Positions 40,463 through 40,721 of a DNA stretch of 40,721 nt are shown here, in pieces. The notes under the pieces were generated by a model. It was not told the origin of the DNA. It ran no database searches and saw only the letters and a list, made by a program, of their open reading frames with translations. The position numbers and the translations under genes were made by a program. The stretch comes from an uncultured Pseudorhodobacter sp. (GTDB taxonomy: Bacteria > Pseudomonadota > Alphaproteobacteria > Rhodobacterales > Rhodobacteraceae): contig CALEMZ010000459.1 of NCBI GenBank assembly GCA_937910975.1, positions 1 through 40,721 of the forward strand. Direction: 5' to 3'. Numbering within the stretch: the stretch's first letter is position 1; every line of letters starts with the position of its first letter.

Positions 40463-40721
40463 TCAGCGCACCACATGTACCGAGCATTGTGCATGGCGCA
40501 CCACCCGGCTCGCTGTGCTGCCCAGAAAGTAATCCTGCAGGCCCGGACGATGCGAATCGAGGACGATGCAGTCGACCAGATTTTCTTCGGCCCAATCCAG
40601 AATGGTGCGGCTGGAATGGCCTTCGACCAGCACGCCAACCCCATGGTCAAACCGGGCTGCCAACCCGTCAAGCCGGTTGCGGATCGCTTCTCTCAGGCCC
40701 AAGTCATACTTTGCCGGCACA
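40463..40721 (-). CDS. Universal stress protein (UspA family), C-terminal part
   Basis: The last 86 residues or so of a UspA-domain protein; the start is outside the window. The nucleotide-binding signature is seen as VLVEGHSSRTILDWAEEN, VLDSHRPGLQDYFLGSTASRVV and the final HAQCSVHVVR. The family's G-2x-G-9x-G pattern is altered in that the first Gly pair reads SHRPG. Usp genes in this group are often under oxygen control, which would fit the FNR-type site 8 kb upstream, but no promoter is visible here. Confidence 0.88.
   Translation of the reverse strand, partial: VPAKYDLGLREAIRNRLDGLAARFDHGVGVLVEGHSSRTILDWAEENLVDCIVLDSHRPGLQDYFLGSTASRVVRHAQCSVHVVR

Noticed and set aside
1..40721. tRNA, rRNA, insertion sequences, integrases, phage genes, CRISPR arrays
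   Set aside because: I looked for cloverleaf-like sequences, transposase motifs, terminal repeats and regularly spaced repeats on both strands and saw none that hold up; a tRNAscan and ISfinder search would be decisive.

Overview
The window looks like the chromosome of an alphaproteobacterium of the Rhodobacterales (Roseobacter/Rhodobacter type). It is GC-rich and densely coded, with many ATGA or TGATG gene overlaps. It carries proteins typical of the group: a creatinase, a DUF6638/DUF1523 cluster, the iron exporter MbfA behind an Irr-type box, and panBC. GC-hairpin/ATATTT intergenic elements of the kind common in this order are also present. No rRNA, tRNA, CRISPR, phage or insertion sequence was seen, so this is ordinary chromosome with a few accessory islands.

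Layout. 1-3.0 kb: 5' part of a beta-carbonic anhydrase (minus), a small helical protein of unknown function, then an M17 leucyl aminopeptidase overlapping an NlpC/P60 cell-wall hydrolase. 3.0-6.8 kb: a TetR regulator and a divergent DevBCA-type ABC exporter, with a perfect palindromic operator between them. 6.8-9.0 kb: an SDR dehydrogenase and a creatinase. 9.0-12.3 kb: a strongly folded leader, an L,D-transpeptidase lipoprotein, a cupin, and panB-panC. 12.4-13.6 kb: an M20 metallopeptidase/deacylase.

13.8-20.9 kb is a tightly packed eight-gene plus-strand operon. It encodes a long coiled-coil protein, a classical AAA ATPase with a pore-loop motif and an unusual Walker B, two larger soluble proteins without recognised enzymatic motifs, three small membrane proteins and a DUF1523 membrane protein. 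I know of no function for this set. The composition suggests a membrane-linked AAA remodelling machine, and it is one of the two best candidates for an undescribed system.

21.1-31.7 kb: a giant DUF2339 membrane protein, a GMC oxidoreductase, a CaCA-type Na+/Ca2+ antiporter, dapD, a thioredoxin-fold protein, a LOG-family protein, mbfA with its ICE/Irr box, and a tiny secreted protein next to a TetR regulator behind three operator-like palindromes.

31.7-40.7 kb: a zinc-ribbon protein, then an FNR-type site followed by a pentaheme c-type cytochrome, nqrABCDEF, apbE, nqrM and a CBS-domain protein. A universal stress protein lies convergently at the edge. This is a complete Na+-translocating NADH:quinone oxidoreductase locus, with maturation factors, apparently tied to oxygen control. 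Its NqrB is much shorter than the family norm and lacks the segment carrying the covalent FMN threonine, while NqrC keeps its own flavinylation motif. This variant Nqr coupled to a periplasmic multiheme cytochrome is the second strong candidate for something new.
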